Origin: Promethearchaeota archaeon
GTDB taxonomy: Archaea > Asgardarchaeota > Lokiarchaeia > Sigyniarchaeales > SOKP01
Reading direction: 5' to 3'
Assembly (NCBI GenBank): GCA_016840085.1
Contig: JAEOTA010000055.1
Location: forward strand, 31,356 to 95,355
Length of the DNA stretch: 64,000 bases
The notes under the pieces are model-generated. The model saw nothing but the letters and a program-made list of their open reading frames with translations. It was not told the DNA's origin and searched no databases. Both the position numbers and the translations under genes were made by a program. Positions 56,876-64,000 of the stretch are shown here, piece after piece; position 1 is the stretch's first letter; each line of letters begins with the position of its first letter.

Positions 56876-57601
56876 ATGGAAAAAATCGAAAATGAAAAAA
56901 ATGGATTAATTCAAAGCCAAAAATCATTGTATACAAAATTAAAAAGAATAAACAAATTATTTAAAATTCATTTCTCTTCGTTAATCCTGTTATTTTTATT
57001 TGCCTTAGGGTTTATTATTCTATGGACATATTTACTGGTTACTGGGCAAGCAACAACTGATCTTGCTCAAAGATATGGCCTATTTGGAACCATAGTGACT
57101 ATTATTCTAACTACCGTTCTTTCCTTACTAATAATTCAAATAGGAATACAGATAATTTTTTACGGGTTATTCATAATCAGAGGAAATCGTTCTCTTAAAC
57201 AGGGTGATAAAAAAGCACGAACTGCTCTCTACGACGGAATTATCCCATATATTACCAATTTTTATGCGTTTTTTAATCGCTATTCAAAAGAAAAAACAAC
57301 TTTAATTAAATTAGTGAATACTTTCTTATTCTTTAATTTCATTTCGGGTTTTTATGTTATTTTCTTATTTACACGCTTTTTGGGTGCTGGAAATGGGAAT
57401 TTTTTAATAGATATTTCTATGGTAATATTATTTCTATCAATGCTAGTCTTTTGGCTAATGAATTTGATGACTTCAATTAAAATTAGAAGCGAAGTCGTCA
57501 AATGGGAAAAATTATTCCCTAAATTAGAAGAATGGGCTCAAAAATTAGAACAATTATCTTCTGAAAATTCAATTCTTTTTGACAAGGAGGAGCCCCCTTA
57601 A
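56876..57601 (+). CDS. Four-TM membrane protein
   Basis: Hydrophobic segments lie near residues 36-57, 67-99, 143-164 and 171-195, with charged ends and a C-terminal helix (KLEEWAQKLEQL). AAGGTG precedes the ATG. No motif is recognised. The winged-helix gene follows after 22 bases, suggesting a membrane sensor with its regulator. Confidence 0.6.
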   Translation: MEKIENEKNGLIQSQKSLYTKLKRINKLFKIHFSSLILLFLFALGFIILWTYLLVTGQATTDLAQRYGLFGTIVTIILTTVLSLLIIQIGIQIIFYGLFIIRGNRSLKQGDKKARTALYDGIIPYITNFYAFFNRYSKEKTTLIKLVNTFLFFNFISGFYVIFLFTRFLGAGNGNFLIDISMVILFLSMLVFWLMNLMTSIKIRSEVVKWEKLFPKLEEWAQKLEQLSSENSILFDKEEPP

Positions 57602-57623
57602 TTTTTTTTTTGGTGATGTCTGA

Positions 57624-57923
57624 ATGAGTTCTTCAAGACGTAGTAAATTCGAAATCTGGGCTGAAGTATTAGAATTTTGCCTAAGGGCAAAAAGAACTCA
57701 GACATGGTTATTACGAAAAACACGTTTAAAAACGGGCGCGATAAAAGAAACACTTCAATTTCTCCTATCTCGAAATTTAGTTGAAAAATTAAATGAGGGT
57801 GATAGTATAAAATATCATACAACAGACCGAGGGGAAGAAGTATTAAAAAAATTTTATACCCTCATTAATGACTATTTTAATTTAAATCAAAATAGAATAA
57901 AAAGTGATAACCCAGAGCCATAA
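57624..57923 (+). CDS. Winged-helix DNA-binding protein (HTH_45-like)
   Basis: The 99-residue protein SSSRRSKFEIWAEVLEFC, TWLLRKTRLKTGAIKETLQF, LLSRNLVEKLNEG, YHTTDRGEEVLKKF matches the archaeal small winged-helix family (PF14947-like) of predicted transcriptional regulators. The recognition helix is around residues 35-50. A GGTGA precedes the ATG by about eight bases. It may regulate the membrane gene just upstream. Confidence 0.8.
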   Translation: MSSSRRSKFEIWAEVLEFCLRAKRTQTWLLRKTRLKTGAIKETLQFLLSRNLVEKLNEGDSIKYHTTDRGEEVLKKFYTLINDYFNLNQNRIKSDNPEP

Positions 57924-57940
57924 TCTAGTCTTTGTAAATT

Positions 57941-59560
57941 TTAAAAGTGTTCTTTTGGCATAGACATCAATGAATTGATTAAATCAGATATACATTGAGC
58001 AGTGGAATGTAGTTTATCTATATCAATCTTATCGAGTGTATCTTCTGCTGTGAGTAAATAATATGGAGACCTGATCCAATGAATAACTTTTAAATCTGCT
58101 TGAATCGCAAAGTGTCCCGCTTCTCCAATTGGAGGAGTTGCGAAAAAGTTATCTGGAATTAAAATCATTCTCTCAATCTTATGTTCCTTACACACCTTAA
58201 TTACAGGTGCTACTAAATTTTCATTTCGTGAGATAAATACTGCACCCATTGCTAGATTATCAGTTATTTTAAAATTATGTGTTTCTGGGTCTTCTACAAC
58301 TTCTTTCGCACACATATGTTCTAAATTTACGTCTACAAGGACATTTCGTAACAAGTTGTCCTTATATCTACGGGCAAATGATTCGGCACCTATCCCTCCA
58401 TATAGATGTCCTGCAGATATACAAAATAATAAAGATCTGGGACGATTGTCTTTTGGAATTTTGGACCATGTTCTTAATTGTGATAATACTATAGCTACTC
58501 CTGTGCCATCCTCAGAAGCTCCCTTAAATGCTGAATCATGATGACTTGAAATCATTATCATTTCTTCTGAATTGCCAGGTAAAATGCCCCAAATATTATG
58601 TGCTACACTTGGTTCTTGAAATCCTTCAAGTATTATAGTCCCTTGATAATTGTTGGTCTGTGCTAACTCTCGAACCTTTATTCCGTCATACTTTCCTACA
58701 AATAACGCGGGAATAGGCTTCATAACTCCATCATAAGGGCCCCAATGACTATTAATATTTGAAGGATAATCCCTTAAAATTAATATCAATCCTACCGCAC
58801 CTCTATCGAATGATCGCCAATAGACAGAATCTTCTCTTCTTTTTCCACCTAAAGCCTGAGGAGGTAAATTTGATAAGACAAATGTTAAGATGAGTTCAGT
58901 AGTTTTGTCAATTGAATTTTTTGGATCAGAAACATAATACAATTTTGCTAATCTTATCAATTTCCCTAAAGGTAAAGTTGGAATTTCAATATCAGCAACT
59001 ACAATCTTACTTTTGACATCCATATTTTTAAAATCTTTTTCTTGACCCGTGCCAACATAAACTAGAGGAGCTGTTATACCATCTCCTGTTGTAAATCCTG
59101 TGTTAAGCATAAAAAAGCATGGGACTTCTATTTCTTCTCCTTCCGTTGATATTCTTAATTTCCAATTTGTCGCACTCCAATTTATAACATCAACAGGATC
59201 TCTACTCACAGAACCCAACCCTAATTCCTTAAATTTGCTTAACAAAAAATCCTCAATTTCATGGGCTTCATCAGTGCCAATTCTGCGATGTGGAACTTTA
59301 CATACATCTTCTAAATCTTTCTGAATAATTTCGGTAATTGGTGCTTCAATTTTTAATTTTGGTGTTTTTGCTTCAAGTAGAATTTTATCAACTCTTTTCC
59401 GTATCTTTCTCATTTTTGGAATTAACTTTAGCAAATTGAAAAGGAATTTCTTTTTAGACAATCGAAATTCTGTAACAGATTCTGAATTTTCTTGCATTTC
59501 ATTCATAACTAGATTAATATTCTCTTCATATTTATTTAAAATTAGTCTATATTTTTTCAA
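57941..59560 (-). CDS. M28-family zinc aminopeptidase-like protein
   Basis: SSHHDSAFKGASEDGTGVAIVL near residue 340 holds the first His and bridging Asp of the M28 (co-catalytic zinc) peptidase, and CISAGHLYGGIGAESFARRY the following acidic/Glu region; a PA-like insertion precedes them. The fold should cleave N-terminal amino acids or similar amides. No signal peptide is visible, though the first 80 residues are basic and helical. The start is TTG 59560 or ATG 59506/59497; upstream ribosome-binding evidence is weak. Confidence 0.75.
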   Translation of the reverse strand: MKKYRLILNKYEENINLVMNEMQENSESVTEFRLSKKKFLFNLLKLIPKMRKIRKRVDKILLEAKTPKLKIEAPITEIIQKDLEDVCKVPHRRIGTDEAHEIEDFLLSKFKELGLGSVSRDPVDVINWSATNWKLRISTEGEEIEVPCFFMLNTGFTTGDGITAPLVYVGTGQEKDFKNMDVKSKIVVADIEIPTLPLGKLIRLAKLYYVSDPKNSIDKTTELILTFVLSNLPPQALGGKRREDSVYWRSFDRGAVGLILILRDYPSNINSHWGPYDGVMKPIPALFVGKYDGIKVRELAQTNNYQGTIILEGFQEPSVAHNIWGILPGNSEEMIMISSHHDSAFKGASEDGTGVAIVLSQLRTWSKIPKDNRPRSLLFCISAGHLYGGIGAESFARRYKDNLLRNVLVDVNLEHMCAKEVVEDPETHNFKITDNLAMGAVFISRNENLVAPVIKVCKEHKIERMILIPDNFFATPPIGEAGHFAIQADLKVIHWIRSPYYLLTAEDTLDKIDIDKLHSTAQCISDLINSLMSMPKEHF

Positions 59561-59990
59561 TTTTAAAAAAAATTATTTACATTTTTAAATTGTGGTCTAT
59601 CTTTAGATAACAAATCTTAAGCTCAACTTCTTAAGTCAAAGTTTCGATGTTCTTTTAGATAATTTAATTAGCATTTCCACATCAATTTCATTTCCACTAT
59701 GGTTCGTATCCTAACACTGTTCATATCTTTTCATCTTATTAATAATTGAAGAACCTGAATTATACTAACATCCAAATAGAATAAAATAGATAAAAGAACC
59801 AACGCACTAGCTTTAAAATTTCTTTTTCTGTGAGTCGTGTCGTTCTTGTCAGAATATTCTTATTTAATTGTTTAAATGTGATTTGTTTAACGTATTGAGA
59901 AATGTTAAATAAATTTTCTATAAACCTTGAAAATTTTAAGGAAAAAAGAAAAAAAAATTTAATAAATAAAATGCTTTACCCATAGCCCAT
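59561..59990. other. 430-base region between histone and peptidase genes
   Basis: AT-rich, containing the histone 3' end and probably the peptidase promoter. No ORF of note, RNA gene or inverted repeat longer than about 6 bases was seen. Confidence 0.4.
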
Positions 59991-60206
59991 TTAGAAGTAT
60001 TTAATAGCTAAAAGAATATCGTCCCGTGTTATTTTTTTACGTTTTGAGTGTTTGGTTAATGTTAAAGCTGTTTTTGTCAATTTCTCAGCAGATGATCCCA
60101 ACCATTCAACCAATTCATTTACAGCATCACGAGCAACGATAATGGCCCCATTATGTTTCATTAATCTTCTAATAGGACTCCAACTTATATATTCAGAACC
60201 TGCCAT
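59991..60206 (-). CDS. Archaeal histone
   Basis: The 71-residue protein matches a single histone fold: PIRRLMKHNGA (alpha-1), ARDAVNELVEWLGSSAEKLTKTALTLTKHSKRKK (alpha-2 and loop) and ITRDDILLAIKYF (alpha-3). It ends right at the histone-fold end, as in HMfB-type proteins, with no tails beyond about six N-terminal residues. It wraps DNA as dimers or longer fibres. GTGGAGGAAT gives a strong ribosome-binding site eight bases before ATG 60206. Confidence 0.95.
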   Translation of the reverse strand: MAGSEYISWSPIRRLMKHNGAIIVARDAVNELVEWLGSSAEKLTKTALTLTKHSKRKKITRDDILLAIKYF

Positions 60207-60824
60207 TTTTTATTCCTCCACTTTTTCAATTATTTACTTAACTTTTTAATAAATTTTATTATTTTTTAAGAGTATGTTACATTGATATGCAGCTTTTAGA
60301 TATTTAAAGATTCTTGTTCGCACTTAATTTTATGGAAAAAAAAATAAAAAAAATTATACGACTAAATTCGAAATTATGAAGTTGATCAATCTCGTGGAAG
60401 TTAGGAATTTTCTATTGATTTATTTGCTATTTGGTCTAATATTTACAAATACGTATAAATAAATTTTTTACTTATTTTTCATAAAATCGTATAATTGATT
60501 TTTAGAACAAAAGAAAATCTCAATGGTTGATAGAAAATGGCTCAAGACTATGAGTCTGATGGTAATCCTTAATAATTAATATATATTCCCCTTTAATCCT
60601 AATTTTCTTCAATTACTTTCTATTTTTTTTTTTTGAATCGAATAGGACGATTATAGAAAACTTTTTTAGTCTCCATATAATAAAATATGTTATAAATTGA
60701 AAATATGCTAGTAAAACTAGCTATAATAAAAAGAACTCAATATGGGTGAATTCGTTTGATTTTTTATGAAAATGATCTTCCTAACTTAATTCATGCTATA
60801 TTGAGTATCTCATTTATGGAAGAG
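60207..60824. other. Long non-coding region upstream of the his leader
   Basis: Divergent histone/his spacer, strongly AT-rich. It has the inverted repeat GCTAGT-AAA-ACTAGC at 60707-60721 and a TATA-like CTATATT at 60797-60803 that would place a transcription start near 60825. A 28-codon hydrophobic frame at 60376-60462 has no ribosome-binding site and is not annotated. Confidence 0.45.
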
Positions 60825-60999
60825 TCTAATAACTGTCGGGTTATTAGATCACAAGATGTACCAGCAATTTTTTTTAAAGACTTCAATTCAATGGTACATC
60901 ATTGGCTACATCATTAATAGTTCCGATGAACTAAAGTAATATTTGTTATTGATTGTTCATCGGAATTTAAACAAACTGAACTATTTCAGTTTGGGGGGT
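60825..60999 (+). promoter_or_regulatory. Structured 5' leader of the his operon (candidate attenuator)
   Basis: Four perfect inverted repeats follow one another: TCTAATAAC/GTTATTAGA (60825-60833, 60840-60848), GATGTACCA/TGGTACATC (60855-60863, 60892-60900), TTCCGATGAAC/GTTCATCGGAA (60921-60931, 60955-60965) and CAAACTGAA/TTCAGTTTG (60972-60980, 60985-60993). The second covers the start and first His codons of the leader peptide; its 5' arm could instead pair with TGGCTACATC at 60903-60912. GTTCA (60955-60959) could also pair with TGAAC (60977-60981), which would open the last hairpin. That hairpin ends at the hisIE site GGGGGGT, so translation control is likely. Confidence 0.6.
60891..60917 (+). 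CDS. Candidate his leader peptide MVHHWLHH
   Basis: ATG GTA CAT CAT TGG CTA CAT CAT TAA encodes eight residues, four of them His, 87 bases before the hisIE start. The two CATCAT pairs come from a TACATCATT direct repeat. No clear Shine-Dalgarno lies upstream, which is a weakness. If translated, stalling at the His codons would keep the hairpins at 60855 and 60921 open. The classical bacterial his leader has the same logic; in an archaeon this would be new to my knowledge. Confidence 0.5.
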   Translation: MVHHWLHH

Positions 61000-61004
61000 A
61001 TAAT

Positions 61005-61913
61005 ATGTTAATATTGAAAATAGATATGAAAGATCTTGAACAGATTGGAGGGCTAAGGGAGTTCATAGATGGAGTATTTATAAAACGAGGTTGGGACTTA
61101 TATATTACTCTTATTTTTAAGGCTAATAACAACAGTATTACAGCACTGATAAAAGATGGAACCCTCAAGGATGCTTCTAAAAAAATTGAATTAGGAATTA
61201 ACCTAGAGCCCAATCAAAAAGAGCTAAAATCGCTACTAAAAAAGCACGGGATAAATAGTTTAGAACTTGAATCTTATAATGAGAATGAGATTATCAACTT
61301 CAACTTAAAGATGGATTATTCACTCATAGACAATCAATTGGTAACAATTTTAAATTTTGAGAAATCAAACGGATTAATTCCAACAGTGGTACAAGACCAA
61401 AATAATAACGTTTTAATGCTCGCATATTCATCAAAAGAATCGTTAAAGCATACTATTAAAACCAAAAAAGCGACCTACTTCAGTAGATCACGAAATAGTC
61501 TTTGGATAAAAGGGGAAGAATCGGGTAATTTTCAAATCGTGAAAAGAATTTTTTATGATTGTGATGCTGATTCATTGTTGTTCACAGTAAAACAAATAGG
61601 TGTTGCATGTCATACGGGATCTTATTCTTGTTTTCGAAATATGAAATTTTCAATAAAGAATCTTTATGATATAATTAATGATCGCATTGAAAACTATGGA
61701 ATAAGAGAATCCTATAGTAAAAGACTTGCAGAAGATAATAATTTATTATTATCCAAAATTCAAGAAGAAAGTCTGGAATTGATAAATTATACTGATAGAG
61801 ATAATTTAATCTGGGAGATTGCTGATTTAACATATTTTATCCTTGTTTTAATGGCTACAAATAAAATAAATCCTGATGAAATTGTAAATGAATTATGGAG
61901 GCGAAATAAATGA
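61005..61913 (+). CDS. hisIE: HisIE: phosphoribosyl-AMP cyclohydrolase / phosphoribosyl-ATP pyrophosphatase, with extra N-terminal domain
   Basis: Residues 123-210 are HisI (PRA-CH): [32 protein letters not shown] and CHTGSYSC, with the Asp and Cys residues that bind Mg and Zn. Residues 218-302 are HisE (PRA-PH): [22 protein letters not shown] and WRRN. They catalyse steps 2 and 3 of histidine synthesis. Residues 1-120 form an additional alpha/beta part ([34 protein letters not shown]) that I do not recognise and that normal HisIE lacks. GGGGGGT precedes the ATG by five bases. It overlaps hisG by four bases (ATGA). Confidence 0.9.
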   Translation: MLILKIDMKDLEQIGGLREFIDGVFIKRGWDLYITLIFKANNNSITALIKDGTLKDASKKIELGINLEPNQKELKSLLKKHGINSLELESYNENEIINFNLKMDYSLIDNQLVTILNFEKSNGLIPTVVQDQNNNVLMLAYSSKESLKHTIKTKKATYFSRSRNSLWIKGEESGNFQIVKRIFYDCDADSLLFTVKQIGVACHTGSYSCFRNMKFSIKNLYDIINDRIENYGIRESYSKRLAEDNNLLLSKIQEESLELINYTDRDNLIWEIADLTYFILVLMATNKINPDEIVNELWRRNK

Positions 61914-62929
61914 AAAAAGAGTTACAAAAATCATTTCCAAAATATAAAACAAGGCAGGTAAGGCTCGCTATTCCTTCAAAGGGAAGAATGGAAAGCGAAA
62001 CTCAGGAATTCTTAAGGTCCTGCGGATTTATTATACAAAGAAACAACAGACAATATATTGGATCAATAGAGGGTCCCATTAATCTCCAACTAGTTTATCA
62101 ACGTCAAGTAGATATTGTTAGGGGGGTATTAAATGGATCACTAGAAATGGGAATAGTTGGCTACGATTTAGTTCTTGAATATTTACCCGAATATAATAAT
62201 GAGTTAATAGTTATACATGATGCGCTAAATTTTGGAAAATGCAGCCTTGAAATAGCTATTCCTGAAGAATGGCCTGAAAATTCAATTGATGAGATTAAAC
62301 AGAATAGAAAGGTAATTCGTGTTGCTACAAAATTTCCAAAGCTTACTAGGCAATTCCTAAATTCAGTTGATATAACTTATGAATTAATTGAGGGAAATGG
62401 TTCTCTTGAGGTATATCCAGAATTGGAATATAGTGATATTATAGTTGATCTTGTGTCAACAGGCCAGACATTAAAGGATAATCGTTTAAGAAGGATAAAT
62501 GGAGGTCAAATAATGACTTCTGAATCTGTACTTATAGGTAATCGTACATCACTGAAGAATGAGGCTATTTTAAAAATTGCTCGTGGATTGATTGAATATA
62601 TCGAAGCGACCTTAAGAGCCCAAAAATTTGTATCAGTTTTCGTAAACATGAGAGGAGAAAGTCGTGAAGAAATTGCTAAAGCAATTTTCTCTAAAGAAGG
62701 GCTTGAAGGTTTACAAGGACCTACAATATCTGCGGTTTTTACCAAAAATAGAGAAAAGATGTTTGCAGTTCACGTTATTGTCGAAAGAAAAAATTTACAA
62801 CAAGCGATAAGAAATCTACGAGAAATTGGTGGAAGTGGCGTAGTTGTTGCTCCAGCACTTTATATTTTTGAGGAGGAACCATTGAGATATATAAAATTAT
62901 TAAAGAATTTGGGGATGGATAGTGATTAG
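61910..62929 (+). CDS. hisG: ATP phosphoribosyltransferase, long form
   Basis: The protein matches His[54 protein letters not shown] (phosphoribosyl site) and a C-terminal ACT-like domain ([38 protein letters not shown]). It joins ATP and PRPP, the first committed step. The 339-residue length with the C-terminal domain means the long, histidine-feedback form that does not need HisZ. GGAGGCG stands seven bases before the ATG. hisD overlaps its end by eight bases. Confidence 0.95.
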   Translation: MKKELQKSFPKYKTRQVRLAIPSKGRMESETQEFLRSCGFIIQRNNRQYIGSIEGPINLQLVYQRQVDIVRGVLNGSLEMGIVGYDLVLEYLPEYNNELIVIHDALNFGKCSLEIAIPEEWPENSIDEIKQNRKVIRVATKFPKLTRQFLNSVDITYELIEGNGSLEVYPELEYSDIIVDLVSTGQTLKDNRLRRINGGQIMTSESVLIGNRTSLKNEAILKIARGLIEYIEATLRAQKFVSVFVNMRGESREEIAKAIFSKEGLEGLQGPTISAVFTKNREKMFAVHVIVERKNLQQAIRNLREIGGSGVVVAPALYIFEEEPLRYIKLLKNLGMDSD

Positions 62930-64000
62930 AGTATACACAACAGATGAGGCAAGAAATATTATATTAAAAAGAGAATTTATCTTCTCAAATCCAGAATTCA
63001 GTAACAACAATGTAAGCCCAGAGGAAATTGTAAGAAAAATTGTTAAAGACGTCCGGGAAAGGGGTGATCAAGCGCTCAAAGATTGGACTTTAAAGTTAGA
63101 TAAAGTGAATATAGACCAATTTGAAATAGTTAATATTGATTTTGAAGAGTGTCTCTCAACTATTAATCCGGAGTTGAAAAAAGCTTTAGAAATAGCCAGC
63201 GAGAGAATCTATAAATTTCACATGTCGCAACCAATTTTATCATGGATGAATTACAACCTTGGAGGACAATTAGGTCAAATAATTAAACCAATTAAAAAGA
63301 TAGGAATTTATATTCCAGGAGGTAAAACTCCTTTGTTTTCCTCAATATTAATGACAGCCATACCCGCTGTCGTAGCAGGAACTAAAGAGATCATCTTTGC
63401 TTCTCCCCCCGAAAATAACGGAACTTTGTCTAACATTATCCTCGCAACTTGTGGATTGATTAAACGGTTTGGTGTAAATATTCGTCTATTTAAAATGGGT
63501 GGTGCTCAAGCTATTGCTGCCATGGCATTCGGAACTGAGCAAGTTCCTAATGTAGAAAAAATTGTGGGTCCTGGAAATATTTATGTAAATTTGGCTAAAA
63601 AAGAAGTATATGGGATTGTAGGAATTGACGGAATATATGGGCCAACTGAAGTCATAATAATTGCTGATGAAACAGCAAATCCTTCATTAGTTGCTTCTGA
63701 TCTACTAGCTCAAGCAGAACATGATTCTTTAGCAATTCCTATATTAATAACTTCTGATCAAAATTTAATCTCATACGTCAAAAACGAGTTAAAAAGGCAA
63801 ATTATGGATCTGGACAGAAATGTAATCATTAAGAACTCTCTTCAAAATAAAGGTGGCATTATTTTGACAAATTCATTAGAAGAATCAATTGAAATTTCAA
63901 ATGAGTTTGCGCCCGAACATCTTTCGCTTATGATAAAAGACCCTATGACAGTTTTAAATCAAATAGAAAATGCTGGAGGAATTTTTATTGGAGAAAATTC
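62922..64000 (+). CDS. hisD: Histidinol dehydrogenase, 3' end beyond window
   Basis: From GTG 62922 the frame reads to the window end (about 359 codons of a usual 430). KKIGIYIPGGKTPLFSS, ATCGLIKRFG, KMGGAQAIAAMAFGTE, VGPGNIYVNLAKK, YGPTEVIIIADE, AEHDSLA and NEFAPEHLS are the successive HisD blocks, including Zn-ligand and catalytic Glu/His positions. It makes histidine from histidinol with two NAD+. It overlaps hisG by eight bases (translational coupling likely). More his genes presumably follow. Confidence 0.95.
   Translation, partial: MIRVYTTDEARNIILKREFIFSNPEFSNNNVSPEEIVRKIVKDVRERGDQALKDWTLKLDKVNIDQFEIVNIDFEECLSTINPELKKALEIASERIYKFHMSQPILSWMNYNLGGQLGQIIKPIKKIGIYIPGGKTPLFSSILMTAIPAVVAGTKEIIFASPPENNGTLSNIILATCGLIKRFGVNIRLFKMGGAQAIAAMAFGTEQVPNVEKIVGPGNIYVNLAKKEVYGIVGIDGIYGPTEVIIIADETANPSLVASDLLAQAEHDSLAIPILITSDQNLISYVKNELKRQIMDLDRNVIIKNSLQNKGGIILTNSLEESIEISNEFAPEHLSLMIKDPMTVLNQIENAGGIFIGEN

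Noticed and set aside
60376..60462. 28-codon hydrophobic ORF
   Set aside because: No ribosome-binding site and AT-rich sequence yields such frames by chance.
60891..60900. TGGTAC resembling part of the bacterial T-box sequence in a his leader
   Set aside because: No Stem I, AG-bulge or full T-box (UGGNACCGCG) is present, and the sequence is explained better by the leader peptide and its pairing.
60972..60999. Intrinsic terminator before hisIE
   Set aside because: The hairpin is perfect but is followed by GGGGGGT, not a T-run; it more likely affects ribosome access.
1..64000. tRNA, rRNA, CRISPR or mobile element
   Set aside because: Gaps were read for cloverleaf TPsiC loops, regularly spaced repeats and terminal inverted repeats; none convincing was found.

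Overview
The window reads as a piece of an AT-rich archaeal chromosome, most likely an Asgard archaeon (Promethearchaeota, Lokiarchaeia-like). The reasons are a stand-alone archaeal histone, an XPD-type helicase fused to a PD-(D/E)XK nuclease, GGAGG/GGTG Shine-Dalgarno sites, short proteins built from zinc ribbons and coiled coils, a longin-like domain joined to CBS domains, a tandem SH3-like protein and a large set of lipid/xenobiotic-type enzymes. The assignment rests on family content read by eye, not on a search. I see no rRNA, tRNA, CRISPR array, insertion sequence or prophage.

Layout. 0-7 kb: a 5'-truncated acetyltransferase, a zinc-ribbon protein, an MBL-fold/Old Yellow Enzyme pair, a hotdog thioesterase, a tandem SH3 protein, and an acyl-CoA synthetase followed by an HSL-type esterase gene broken by an in-frame amber codon. 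7-16.8 kb: an FG-GAP surface protein, a PIG-L deacetylase, a two-gene ferredoxin operon, hydrolases, and an SDR / FAD flavoprotein / coiled-coil operon. 16.8-27.4 kb: a carbohydrate block with an HGSNAT-like membrane acetyltransferase, GH3 beta-glucosidase, Gfo/Idh/MocA plus ThuA, a second Old Yellow Enzyme and a large membrane-anchored, probably extracellular protein. 27.5-34.2 kb: a kinase-like phosphotransferase, esterases, a phosphatase-like protein, an MFS carrier and an orphan AbiEi-like protein. 34.5-47.2 kb: a surface protein, a MacB-type ABC exporter, a QueG-like Fe-S protein, a channel-like protein with tandem RCK domains but no canonical K+ filter, an HSDL2-like SDR, a staygreen-family protein, an isoprenylcysteine methyltransferase-like protein, a CBS-longin fusion and two transport/methyltransfer genes. 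47.3-60.2 kb: cysE-cysK, divergent TMEM165/GDT1 and FTR1 metal transporters, mutM, the nuclease-helicase, an M28 peptidase and the histone. 60.2-64 kb: a long leader and the start of a his operon (hisIE-hisG-hisD, running off the window).

The most striking observation is the leader of the his operon. Just upstream of hisIE is a tiny ORF encoding Met-Val-His-His-Trp-Leu-His-His-stop (60891-60917). It sits among four perfect inverted repeats (60825-60993), one of which pairs with its start and first His codons. A competing pairing could link the last two stems. This has the layout of a histidine leader-peptide attenuator, which to my knowledge is not an established mode of control in archaea. 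The last hairpin abuts the hisIE ribosome-binding site and lacks a following T-run, so translational rather than transcriptional attenuation is the better guess.

Other points worth a look are a DtxR/IdeR-like box upstream of the FTR1 iron permease, the staygreen (Mg-dechelatase family) gene, the filter-less RCK channel, serine acetyltransferase with an N-terminal zinc ribbon and a conserved CysK-docking tail, and HisIE with an unrecognised N-terminal domain.
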